Position numbers and translations under genes: made by a program
The notes under the pieces: model-generated
Databases searched by the model: none
The model's input: the letters and a program-made list of their open reading frames with translations, nothing else
What the model was told of the DNA's origin: nothing
Source: Thermacetogenium sp. UBA4966
GTDB taxonomy: Bacteria; Bacillota; DSM-12270; Thermacetogeniales; Thermacetogeniaceae
Assembly (NCBI GenBank): GCA_002397275.1
Contig: DHAA01000140.1
Span: forward strand, 1 to 15,069
Reading direction: 5' to 3'
DNA length: 15,069 bases
Shown: positions 1-5,947 of the stretch, piece by piece
How the letters are laid out: every line of letters starts with the position of its first letter
Numbering within the stretch: position 1 is the first letter of the stretch

Positions 1-211
1 CCACGTCCTTATCAGGAATCACTATCTCCAGCTTAATTTTCGGGAGCAGGTTAATACTGTACTCGGTACCGCGGTAGACCTCGGTCCGACCCTTTTGCAG
101 CCCGCAGCCGATCACCTGGGTTACGGTCATACCGTGAAGTCCGAACTCATTGATAGCCTCTTTAACATTTTCCAGCTTGCCGGGGCGTAAGATGCATTCG
201 ATCTTGGTCAA
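1..211 (-). CDS. glnB: Nitrogen regulatory protein P-II (GlnB/GlnK), 5' part
   Basis: P-II proteins sense 2-oxoglutarate and ATP/ADP and bind targets such as the AmtB channel. The 70 visible residues start TKIECILRPGKLENVKEAI and match the family N-terminus. They include most of the T-loop, with RGTEYSINLLPK, where the Tyr aligns with the residue uridylylated in proteobacteria. The start is a TTG at 211-209, with GGAGG seven bases upstream and the protein beginning exactly where the family begins. The 3' end lies beyond the left edge. It lies 77 bp downstream of amtB on the same strand, the conserved amtB-glnK order, so it is probably co-transcribed and blocks AmtB when nitrogen is plentiful. 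GlnB and GlnK cannot be told apart from this fragment. Confidence 0.93.
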   Translation of the reverse strand, partial: MTKIECILRPGKLENVKEAINEFGLHGMTVTQVIGCGLQKGRTEVYRGTEYSINLLPKIKLEIVIPDKDV

Positions 212-233
212 GACAATTCCTCCTTTTTAGGTT

Positions 234-280
234 GATGACAAGGAAATCAACTCTCCTCACAGTCAAATCAACTGGTCATC
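234..280 (-). repeat. Direct repeat AGTTGATTT inside a weak hairpin, amtB-glnB gap
   Basis: In the 77-bp gap the 9-base sequence AGTTGATTT (minus strand) occurs twice, at 273-265 and 252-244. The copies are 21 bp apart, about two helical turns. GATGAC at 280-275 can pair with GTCATC at 239-234 around them. No U-run follows, so this is not an intrinsic terminator. It could be a processing or binding site between the two cistrons, or chance. Confidence 0.35.
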
Positions 281-288
281 AAGCCGAT

Positions 289-1686
289 TTACCTCTCGCT
301 GCCGGACTTAAGAGCAGTCGCCTTGGCAGCGCCGAAGGATGAAGCAGAAAGCACGAAGTCGGCGTAGGCGTCCTCGCCGTGTTGTGTAAAATCGAGACCA
401 ACGTCTTGTTCTTCGTCGGTGGCCCGCAGTTTAGTGAAAACACCAATCACTTTCAGGACGACAAAGGTACCTACTATGGCCATCCCCCAACTGGCCCCGA
501 TAGCGATAAACTGCTTGCCGAGCAAGCCCGCGTTGCCGCCGAGAAACAGTCCGTCGACAGCCGCCTCATTGACGGCTGTGGAAGCAAACAGACCGGTGGC
601 TATGGCGCCCCAGGTACCGCCGACGCCATGTATACCAAAGGCGTCCAGGGCGTCGTCATAACGGAGCCTCGCCTTGAGCACACCCACAGCCGCATAACAT
701 ACCACCCCGGAAACCAATCCGATGATTATAGATGGTATCGCCGATACGAAGCCGGAGGCGGGGGTGATGGCCACGAGACCGGCTATAGCGCCTGAAGCGG
801 CGCCCAGCGTGGTCGGTTTACCGTGATGAATCCACTCAGCCACTACCCAGGAGAGCACAGCCGCGGCAGTAGACAATTGGGTTACCACAAAGGCGCTGGC
901 AGCCAGATCGTTGGCGCCGAGGGAGCTGCCGGCGTTAAAACCGAACCAGCCGAACCACAATAGAGCCGCGCCCAATACCACAAAAGGCAGGTTGTGCGGG
1001 ATCATAGGCTCGCTGCCGAGTCCCTTTCGTCTGCCCAGCATCAGGCAAGCCACCAGGCCGGAAACACCGGACAGCATATGCACCACGGTGCCTCCCGCAA
1101 AGTCCAGGGCGCCGAGGTTGCGCAGCCATCCGTCAACTCCCCATACCCAGTGGGCTACGGGGTCATACACCAAGGTGGTCCAAAGCACTAAAAACGCCAT
1201 GAAAGCCGGAAAGCGCATTCTTTCAGCAAAGGCTCCGGAGATCAGAGCTGCGGTTATGACAGCGAACATCATCTGAAAGACCATAAACGCTTGCTGGGGA
1301 ATTGTGGCCGCATAGTCCGGGTTAGGGCCAAACCCGACATTTTTCAGTCCCAGCCAGTCCAGACTGCCGATAAGGTGGTTGACGTCGGGTCCGAAAGACA
1401 AGCTGTATCCCCAGAGCGGCCACTGCAGGCTGATGATAACCATAGCGAAAAAGCTGTACATAATAGTGCTCAGAACATTTTTTTTACGGGACAGGCCGCC
1501 GTAGAAAAGGGCCAGACCGGGTAGAGTCATAAGCATCACCAGCGCCGCGGAAACCAGCACCCAGGCAGTGTCGCCGGTGTCAATTTGAGCAGCCGCTCCC
1601 GCCGCCTCTTCAGCCCAGACCAGCCCCGGTGAAATTAAGACAAACGCAGCGGCTATCAATGTTGCGCACGTTAGCCGGTTTTTCAT
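289..1686 (-). CDS. amtB: Ammonium transporter AmtB
   Basis: An inner-membrane channel of the Amt/Mep/Rh family that takes up ammonium. The protein is 465 aa from the chosen ATG (1686-1684), which has GGAGG nine bases upstream. The frame is open further upstream but only through leader RNA. Residues 1-25 form a signal peptide ending VWA, typical of Amt proteins. About eleven membrane segments follow. Both pore histidines are visible: His203 in DFAGGTVVHMLSG and His353 in DAFGIHGVGGTWG. The family segments SGAFAERMRFPAF and WFGWFGFNAGSSL are also present. The gene heads an operon with the P-II gene. Its promoter and structured leader (1975-2003 and 1809-1949) point to nitrogen-dependent transcription antitermination. 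Length and motifs are complete. Confidence 0.97.
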   Translation of the reverse strand: MKNRLTCATLIAAAFVLISPGLVWAEEAAGAAAQIDTGDTAWVLVSAALVMLMTLPGLALFYGGLSRKKNVLSTIMYSFFAMVIISLQWPLWGYSLSFGPDVNHLIGSLDWLGLKNVGFGPNPDYAATIPQQAFMVFQMMFAVITAALISGAFAERMRFPAFMAFLVLWTTLVYDPVAHWVWGVDGWLRNLGALDFAGGTVVHMLSGVSGLVACLMLGRRKGLGSEPMIPHNLPFVVLGAALLWFGWFGFNAGSSLGANDLAASAFVVTQLSTAAAVLSWVVAEWIHHGKPTTLGAASGAIAGLVAITPASGFVSAIPSIIIGLVSGVVCYAAVGVLKARLRYDDALDAFGIHGVGGTWGAIATGLFASTAVNEAAVDGLFLGGNAGLLGKQFIAIGASWGMAIVGTFVVLKVIGVFTKLRATDEEQDVGLDFTQHGEDAYADFVLSASSFGAAKATALKSGSER

Positions 1687-1808
1687 TTTCTTCTTCCTCC
1701 TTTTTTTTAACTTCATCAGAGAACCACTGTCGGCTGCGCTTCTCTTGAAGGTGGCGCCCCGCTTCGCGAGGGCAGCGACTGTCAAAGGCTCTCTTTATAA
1801 ACAGAAAA

Positions 1809-1878
1809 CGCTCTTCTGAAACAGGTTTTACCCTGCTCGAAGAGCGTCGCTGCTCATAGAAAAGGCTGCGCTGGCTCC
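1809..1878 (-). promoter_or_regulatory. Second candidate ANTAR dual-hairpin module with terminator, amtB leader
   Basis: Read on the minus strand. Hairpin P1 has GGAGCC (1878-1873) and GCCTTT (1866-1861) around the hexaloop AGCGCA; its stem has one C-C mismatch and two G-U pairs. Hairpin P2 is GAGC/GCTC (1855-1852 with 1845-1842) around the hexaloop AGCGAC. Both loops have A at position 1 and G at position 4. P2 overlaps the 5' strand of a strong terminator: CGCTCTTC (1846-1839) pairs with GAAGAGCG (1816-1809), an inner GAGCAGG/CCTGTTT stem extends it, and TTTTCTGTTT follows. P2 and the terminator exclude each other. This copy is weaker than the upstream one. Confidence 0.6.
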
Positions 1879-1881
1879 GAC

Positions 1882-1949
1882 AAAAAAAGCTTTCCAGGAA
1901 GGTACTCTTCCCAAAAAGCGTCATTGCCCTTGATACTTCTTTGTATCAA
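1882..1949 (-). promoter_or_regulatory. First candidate ANTAR dual-hairpin module with terminator, amtB leader
   Basis: On the minus strand P1 is TTGATAC/GTATCAA (1949-1943 with 1936-1930) around the hexaloop AAAGAA. P2 is AGGGC/GCTTT (1930-1926 with 1919-1915) around the hexaloop AATGAC. Both loops have the A1 and G4 that EutV/NasR-type ANTAR proteins recognise. P2 shares bases with the 5' strand of a terminator: GCTTTTTGGGAAG (1919-1907) pairs, using some G-U pairs, with CTTCCTGGAAAGC (1901-1889) around loop AGTAC, followed by seven U (1888-1882). Holding P2 would stop the terminator forming and let transcription reach amtB. No ANTAR regulator gene is in the window. Confidence 0.75.
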
Positions 1950-1974
1950 ATTTATTTCTATAACTTATTTTATT

Positions 1975-2003
1975 ATATTAAAAGGTTCCCTGACCGATGT
2001 CAA
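1975..2003 (-). promoter_or_regulatory. Sigma-A promoter of the amtB operon
   Basis: TTGACA (2003-1998) is followed after exactly 17 bp by TAATAT (1980-1975). Transcription would start near 1968 and give a leader of about 280 nt before the amtB ATG. The -35 is a perfect consensus and the -10 matches four of six. A strong core promoter followed by two terminators suggests that control acts mostly on elongation. Confidence 0.8.
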
Positions 2004-2025
2004 GAGGTCCCGAAAAATTTTTTAA

Positions 2026-2133
2026 GGTATCGGCATCTCCTTTGAGCAGATTATAGACGAAGTCATTAGGCTGGCGACGCGGGGAGGCGAACGCTCCGCC
2101 TTGGAAGAACGGATATCTCAAAAAGTTTTTTAA
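2026..2133 (+). other. Open frame without start codon, possible gene remnant
   Basis: Between a TAA at 2023 and a TAA at 2131 the plus strand reads 35 codons with a coding-like composition, including FEQIIDEVIRLATRGGERSA. There is no ATG, GTG or TTG start near its left end and no ribosome site. It may be the tail of a gene whose front was lost when the AT-rich unit beside it arrived, or it may be chance. I do not recognise the family. Confidence 0.2.
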
Positions 2134-2135
2134 TT

Positions 2136-3362
2136 TTATTTAATGCCTTTATCAATCATTCTTATAATCATTGAATCAAATCCGGAACTATTGTACATAA
2201 ACATGACGATATCCGTATCGGCGCAGTTTATTATCTCTTCATAGCTCATATCAATTTTCGTTATATTTCTGGGGTCGACAAATATAACTTCACTGAACAG
2301 ATCAGCGAACAACAAAGTCGTAGGCGCCTGGTAAGAATCTCTAAACACAAGGATCTTTTTATCTGTAAGAGCATTATCGTTTTTTATTTTAAGCATGTTG
2401 CATACACCGCCTCTAATGTATGCCCCGCCATAATCCCATTCATCTTTATCTCTTAAAGTGGCGATAACATCCTCTGCTTGTAATTTTATATCTTTTCTGC
2501 CGTCATTTAAGAAATATTCATAATTCCCATTTTCTAAATAAACATATATCGGGTCCTCGTCTTCCTTGACTATCATATTCAAATTGCTATTGTAACTGCC
2601 GACAAAATCTTTCTCATCATACTCCATCGTTTTGTACATACTAAAGTGTTCTTTTAGCACTTCGGGAGAAATACCCAGATTCATCTCCTGAACCATTAGC
2701 TTAAACCCTTCAAAAGCTCCCGTGCCATTCCAGTGATGGTCGGTTTTAAAATACATTTTTTCTCGCTGTCGGTCGCTAAACTTATTCAACATTTTTTCAT
2801 CGAGATCTATAAATGTGATAATATTTGAATTCAATCGGGACTTAAAGGCATCTTTGTTAATATCTATATTTTCTTTGTTGTCTACAAACTCAGGATACAG
2901 GTGCTTAAGCATATTGGTCTTATGGGGCGTCAATGTGAAATACACGTCTTCCCCCAAATTATGGCTGATCTGAGCCAATTCATTTATGCTACCGGCATAT
3001 TTATCCAACTGCCCGGGAGTTAAAACTCTAGGGAACATGCCTAAAATCCAATTATCCCTGCCCAGATAGTAATTGCCAACCACACTTTTGCCTAATATAG
3101 CTTCAAGCATCCTCTGTATCCTCAGCATCTCTTTTCTGAATACGAATTGGTCTTGATAATAATCTTCAAATTTTGAAGGATAGGCGCCTTCCTTTATATC
3201 CTCCATACTTGGTTTCTCTTCTAAGCTTCTATTTTCCGAAACGCTCACCGTTTCTTCCGGCACAACCAAATTCATTAAAAAGAAAGAGAATATTACTATT
3301 AAAAATGGTATTACAATATATTTTGCTTTTTTCTCATTCATTTTCGATTCCCCATTTTTCAA
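2136..3362 (-). CDS. DHHW/AlgX-like membrane-anchored SGNH-type protein, partner of the MBOAT acyltransferase
   Basis: The 408-aa protein has one N-terminal membrane anchor (about residues 15-34), with the rest predicted outside the membrane. It carries the motif TDHHWNGTGAF (DHHW at 208-211) and RDSY (341-344). Together these give the Asp-His and Ser expected of the AlgX/AlgJ/DHHW SGNH-like fold. Such proteins work with an MBOAT protein to O-acetylate an exported polysaccharide. The start overlaps the upstream stop (ATGA at 3362-3359), suggesting translational coupling. A second ATG at 3341, after GGGGA, is also possible. AT-rich unlike its flanks. The acceptor polymer is not shown by this window. 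Confidence 0.85.
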   Translation of the reverse strand: MKNGESKMNEKKAKYIVIPFLIVIFSFFLMNLVVPEETVSVSENRSLEEKPSMEDIKEGAYPSKFEDYYQDQFVFRKEMLRIQRMLEAILGKSVVGNYYLGRDNWILGMFPRVLTPGQLDKYAGSINELAQISHNLGEDVYFTLTPHKTNMLKHLYPEFVDNKENIDINKDAFKSRLNSNIITFIDLDEKMLNKFSDRQREKMYFKTDHHWNGTGAFEGFKLMVQEMNLGISPEVLKEHFSMYKTMEYDEKDFVGSYNSNLNMIVKEDEDPIYVYLENGNYEYFLNDGRKDIKLQAEDVIATLRDKDEWDYGGAYIRGGVCNMLKIKNDNALTDKKILVFRDSYQAPTTLLFADLFSEVIFVDPRNITKIDMSYEEIINCADTDIVMFMYNSSGFDSMIIRMIDKGIK

Positions 3363-4714
3363 AATCTGAAGTAAAGAAACGGATTATAACTGTTATTATT
3401 TAACAAAAGAACAACGATAAACATACAAACTATGAGTATTAAACTGTGCAGCGCATAAGCCCAGCTACTTTGTAATAATTTTTCGTTCAATTTACCCTTT
3501 AATTCTTTGACCAGTGGTGTGGAAAATATTAAAGAGGCAACGATCACATACCAATAGTCATTTATGCATATTAAAAGTTCGTTATTTATCATCGGGTTTG
3601 TACCCAATCCCATGATCACCTTGATCAGGCCTATTCCCTGGCTTATATTATTCGCCCTAAAAAATACCCAACCGATAAGAACGATAAATAATAAATAAAT
3701 ATGCCTAATTATTTTAGGAGATTTTTTTAAAAGTCTTTCTAAGAAGGTCTTTTCCAACATTATGAAAAATCCATAGTACAGTCCCCAAGCTACAAAGGTC
3801 CAACTTGCTCCGTGCCATAAGCCGGTTAAAAACCATACTACAAATAAATTCCTATATAACATTATTCTTGATACCCTGTTTCCTCCCAGCGGAATATATA
3901 AATAATCTCTGAACCAGTTGCCTAGAGATATATGCCATCTTCTCCAAAACTCAGAGACGGACTGCGATATATACGGATAATTAAAGTTCTCTAAGAAGTC
4001 AAACCCAAACATTTTACCAAGCCCGATGGCCATATCACTATAACCGCTAAAATCGAAATAGATTTGAAGAGCATAGCATATTACCCCCAGCCAGGACTCG
4101 CCGACCGATAAACTGGATATGCCTGTGGCAAATACTTTATCAGCCACTGCTGCTAATTGATTGGACAAAATAACTTTTTTAGATAATCCAAGAACAAATC
4201 TGTTTACTCCATCTGCAAACTTTTCTAAGGAATGCTTTCTTCCCGCTATCTGTTGATCAACTGTTTTATATCTAATTATAGGTCCCGCAATAAGTTGTGG
4301 AAATAAGCTGATATATAACGCCAGGTCACAGATATTCCTTTGCGCTCTGGTATCTTTTCTATAGATATCTATCACATAACTCATTACATGAAACGTAAAA
4401 AAGGAAATCCCCAGGGGCAGCTTTATACCTTGTATCCCAAATATAAAATCAGCGTATTTAAATATAGCCAGTAAGCCCAAATTAAATATAATCGACACAC
4501 TCAGCCATAACTTTCTATTGGCTTGGGAAAGGGCGTCTACTCTGAGTCCAACAAAATAATTAAACACTATAGACAACAGCATTAACCATACATACTTCGG
4601 TTCGCCCCAGGCATAAAAAAATAAACTTGCCGCTAATAACAAGTAATTTTTATACTTATCATTCAGCAAATAGTAGCCGATTAGAACAATTGGCAAAAAT
4701 ACGAATAAAAACAC
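3359..4714 (-). CDS. MBOAT family O-acyltransferase (AlgI/DltB type)
   Basis: A polytopic membrane enzyme that passes acyl groups, usually acetyl, across the membrane to a partner acting on a cell-surface polymer. From the GTG at 4714 it is 451 aa with about ten or more hydrophobic segments. It shows LFFYAWGEPKYV near the N-terminus, FWRRWHISLGNWFRDYLYIPLGGNR (about 256-280), and the catalytic-type His301 in LTGLWHGASWTF. The GTG has no ribosome site. The family-typical sequence VFSSL lies in frame just upstream, preceded by an ACG at 4732-4730 where an ATG is expected. AGGAGG (4748-4743) lies 10 bases before that ACG, so the real start is probably there (457 aa). First gene of a two-gene AT-rich unit with the DHHW gene. 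Confidence 0.9.
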   Translation of the reverse strand: MFLFVFLPIVLIGYYLLNDKYKNYLLLAASLFFYAWGEPKYVWLMLLSIVFNYFVGLRVDALSQANRKLWLSVSIIFNLGLLAIFKYADFIFGIQGIKLPLGISFFTFHVMSYVIDIYRKDTRAQRNICDLALYISLFPQLIAGPIIRYKTVDQQIAGRKHSLEKFADGVNRFVLGLSKKVILSNQLAAVADKVFATGISSLSVGESWLGVICYALQIYFDFSGYSDMAIGLGKMFGFDFLENFNYPYISQSVSEFWRRWHISLGNWFRDYLYIPLGGNRVSRIMLYRNLFVVWFLTGLWHGASWTFVAWGLYYGFFIMLEKTFLERLLKKSPKIIRHIYLLFIVLIGWVFFRANNISQGIGLIKVIMGLGTNPMINNELLICINDYWYVIVASLIFSTPLVKELKGKLNEKLLQSSWAYALHSLILIVCMFIVVLLLNNNSYNPFLYFRF

Positions 4715-4732
4715 TAAACTACTGAATACCGT

Positions 4733-4980
4733 TTTCCCTCTGCCTCCTAATTTAAGTAAGATGATTTAAGTAAGACGTTCCCTCAAATTAAATATATATG
4801 CAAGCAATGCCTTTCTTATTCCCGCAGTATATCTCTTTCATAAACATTCCCCCATTTCAAATAATCCCGTAAGCTTGCTCCTTTCTTCCCCGTACATAGA
4901 GAATACTATCCCAAGCTTACAAAACGGTTTAATTTTCTTGACAGTTTTGTAAGGTTATAAAAATTTGCCACCTGCAGCAG
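4733..4980. other. AT-rich intergenic region with inverted repeat GTAAGCTTG/CAAGCTTAC
   Basis: The gap between the MBOAT gene and the tRNA operon has no convincing gene. A perfect 9-bp inverted repeat lies at 4869-4877 and 4912-4920, separated by 34 bases. No U-run follows on either strand, so it is more likely a protein site or RNA stem than a terminator. I found no clear promoter for the MBOAT gene. A minus-strand reading of about 19 codons starting near 4849 after GGGGGA could be a leader peptide but has nothing else in its favour. Confidence 0.4.
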
Positions 4981-5006
4981 AAAAAAAGCCTCCGATGCCC
5001 GGAAGC
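4981..5006 (-). terminator. Intrinsic terminator of the tRNA operon
   Basis: On the minus strand GCTTCCG (5006-5000) pairs with CGGAGGC (4994-4988) around loop GGCAT, with one G-U pair, followed by seven U (4987-4981). It lies 11 bases after the tRNA-Lys CCA. Confidence 0.88.
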
Positions 5007-5017
5007 CTTGTCATTAC

Positions 5018-5093
5018 TGGTGCGCCATCAGGGAGTCGAACCCGGAACCTTCTGATTAAGAGTCAGCTGCTCTGCCAGTTGAGCTAATGGCGC
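5018..5093 (-). tRNA. tRNA-Lys (CTT)
   Basis: A 76-nt cloverleaf with encoded CCA (5020-5018). Acceptor strands GCGCCAT and ATGGCGC pair fully. The D-arm has AGCTCAACTGGCAGAGC, the T-arm has GGTTCGACTCC, and the anticodon loop CTCTTAA gives CTT. Last gene of the three-tRNA transcript. Confidence 0.96.
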
Positions 5094-5123
5094 ATTTCCT
5101 ATATTTATATTTACTTATATTTA

Positions 5124-5198
5124 TGGCTGGGGCGGAAGGATTCGAACCTTCGCGTGCGGGATCCAAAGTCCCGAGCCTTACCGCTTGGCTACGCCCCA
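5124..5198 (-). tRNA. tRNA-Gln (TTG)
   Basis: A 75-nt cloverleaf with encoded CCA (5126-5124). Acceptor TGGGGCG pairs with CGCCCCA, the anticodon stem CGGGA/TCCCG encloses the loop CTTTGGA, giving TTG, and the T-loop is TTCGAAT. The weak first acceptor pair (U-A) is typical of bacterial tRNA-Gln. Confidence 0.96.
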
Positions 5199-5209
5199 TT
5201 AGGAAACAA

Positions 5210-5287
5210 TGGGGTGGGTGATGGGACTTGAACCCACGACCCTCAGGGCCACAACCTGATGCTCTATCCTGCTGAGCTACACCCACC
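5210..5287 (-). tRNA. tRNA-His (GTG)
   Basis: Acceptor GTGGGTG pairs with CACCCAC. The extra G at -1 (5287) faces discriminator C, the identity mark of tRNA-His. The anticodon loop TTGTGGC gives GTG. CCA is encoded (5212-5210). First gene of the cluster, 12 bp from tRNA-Gln. Confidence 0.96.
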
Positions 5288-5313
5288 ATCATAAAAGTGA
5301 ATTAGCATGTAAC

Positions 5314-5342
5314 ATTTTAAATGTTATTTGGGGCGTTGTCAA
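5314..5342 (-). promoter_or_regulatory. Sigma-A promoter of the tRNA operon
   Basis: TTGACA (5342-5337), a 17-bp spacer and TAAAAT (5319-5314) lie just upstream of tRNA-His. A nearly perfect palindrome, TAACATTT-T-AAATGTTA (5310-5326), covers the -10. A 6-bp inverted repeat, GGCGTT/AACGCC (5332-5337 and 5345-5350), covers the -35. That stem could also weakly end the ior transcript, but it lacks a good U-run. Confidence 0.8.
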
Positions 5343-5362
5343 GTAACGCCAAACTGTTCCAA

Positions 5363-5947
5363 CTAGACCAGGGATGCGCCCGCGGCAAACGCTTTCAAGT
5401 TTACCTGCCGGTAAGCCGGTTTAACGGCTTCAGCCACAATTGACGGCCAGTCAACCAGGCCCTCGAGGCCCGCCAGTTTGACCATGGCGCCTAGCAGCAC
5501 CACATTCATTACCCTCAGGTTCCCCAATTTATCGGCTGCTCCGTCCGCGTCAATGGTGTGCAGGGAAATGGGATATTTAGACAACCGCTCTTCAATATCC
5601 TGCGGGTAATCTACAGCCCCGGTCAAAACAGGAAGAGATGGTATTTCCCTTGCGTTCATCAACAGAGCGCCGTTTCTTTTTAAAAAATGCACGTAACGCA
5701 GGGCTTCCAGCTTCTCCAGGGTTATCAATAGATCCACAGCGCCTGCCCCTACGAGCGGGGAGTAAACCCTCTCTCCATAAGAAAGCTGGGTAACCACGCT
5801 TCCGCCGCGCTGGGCCATGCCGTGTACCTCGGAGCTTTTCACATCATAACCGGCTTTAATCAAACCTGCGCAGAGAATACGCGAGGCCAAAAGGATCCCC
5901 TGCCCTCCTACTCCGGCCAGCATCACTCTTTTTGTCCCCTGTGCCAT
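5363..5947 (-). CDS. iorB: Indolepyruvate:ferredoxin oxidoreductase, beta subunit
   Basis: The 194-aa small subunit of IOR. It has the gamma-type 2-oxoacid:ferredoxin oxidoreductase domain, with VMLAGVGGQGILLASRIL at the N-terminus and VHGMAQRGGSVVTQLSYG near residues 41-58, both hallmarks of the family. With IorA it oxidatively decarboxylates arylpyruvates to aryl-acetyl-CoA and reduces ferredoxin, or runs in reverse. The ATG overlaps the iorA stop by one base (TAATG), so the subunits are translationally coupled and made in equal amounts. The length is normal for IorB. Confidence 0.95.
   Translation of the reverse strand: MAQGTKRVMLAGVGGQGILLASRILCAGLIKAGYDVKSSEVHGMAQRGGSVVTQLSYGERVYSPLVGAGAVDLLITLEKLEALRYVHFLKRNGALLMNAREIPSLPVLTGAVDYPQDIEERLSKYPISLHTIDADGAADKLGNLRVMNVVLLGAMVKLAGLEGLVDWPSIVAEAVKPAYRQVNLKAFAAGASLV

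Noticed and set aside
1610..1924. Minus-strand open frame of 104 codons upstream of and overlapping amtB
   Set aside because: It reads through both leader terminators and the amtB signal-peptide region in another frame, and has no family-like sequence.
4938..4961. TTGACA followed by TATAAA on the plus strand
   Set aside because: The spacer is only 12 bp and it would fire into the tRNA genes antisense.
5056..5292. Minus-strand open frame of 78 codons
   Set aside because: It runs through the three tRNA genes; the cloverleafs explain the sequence.
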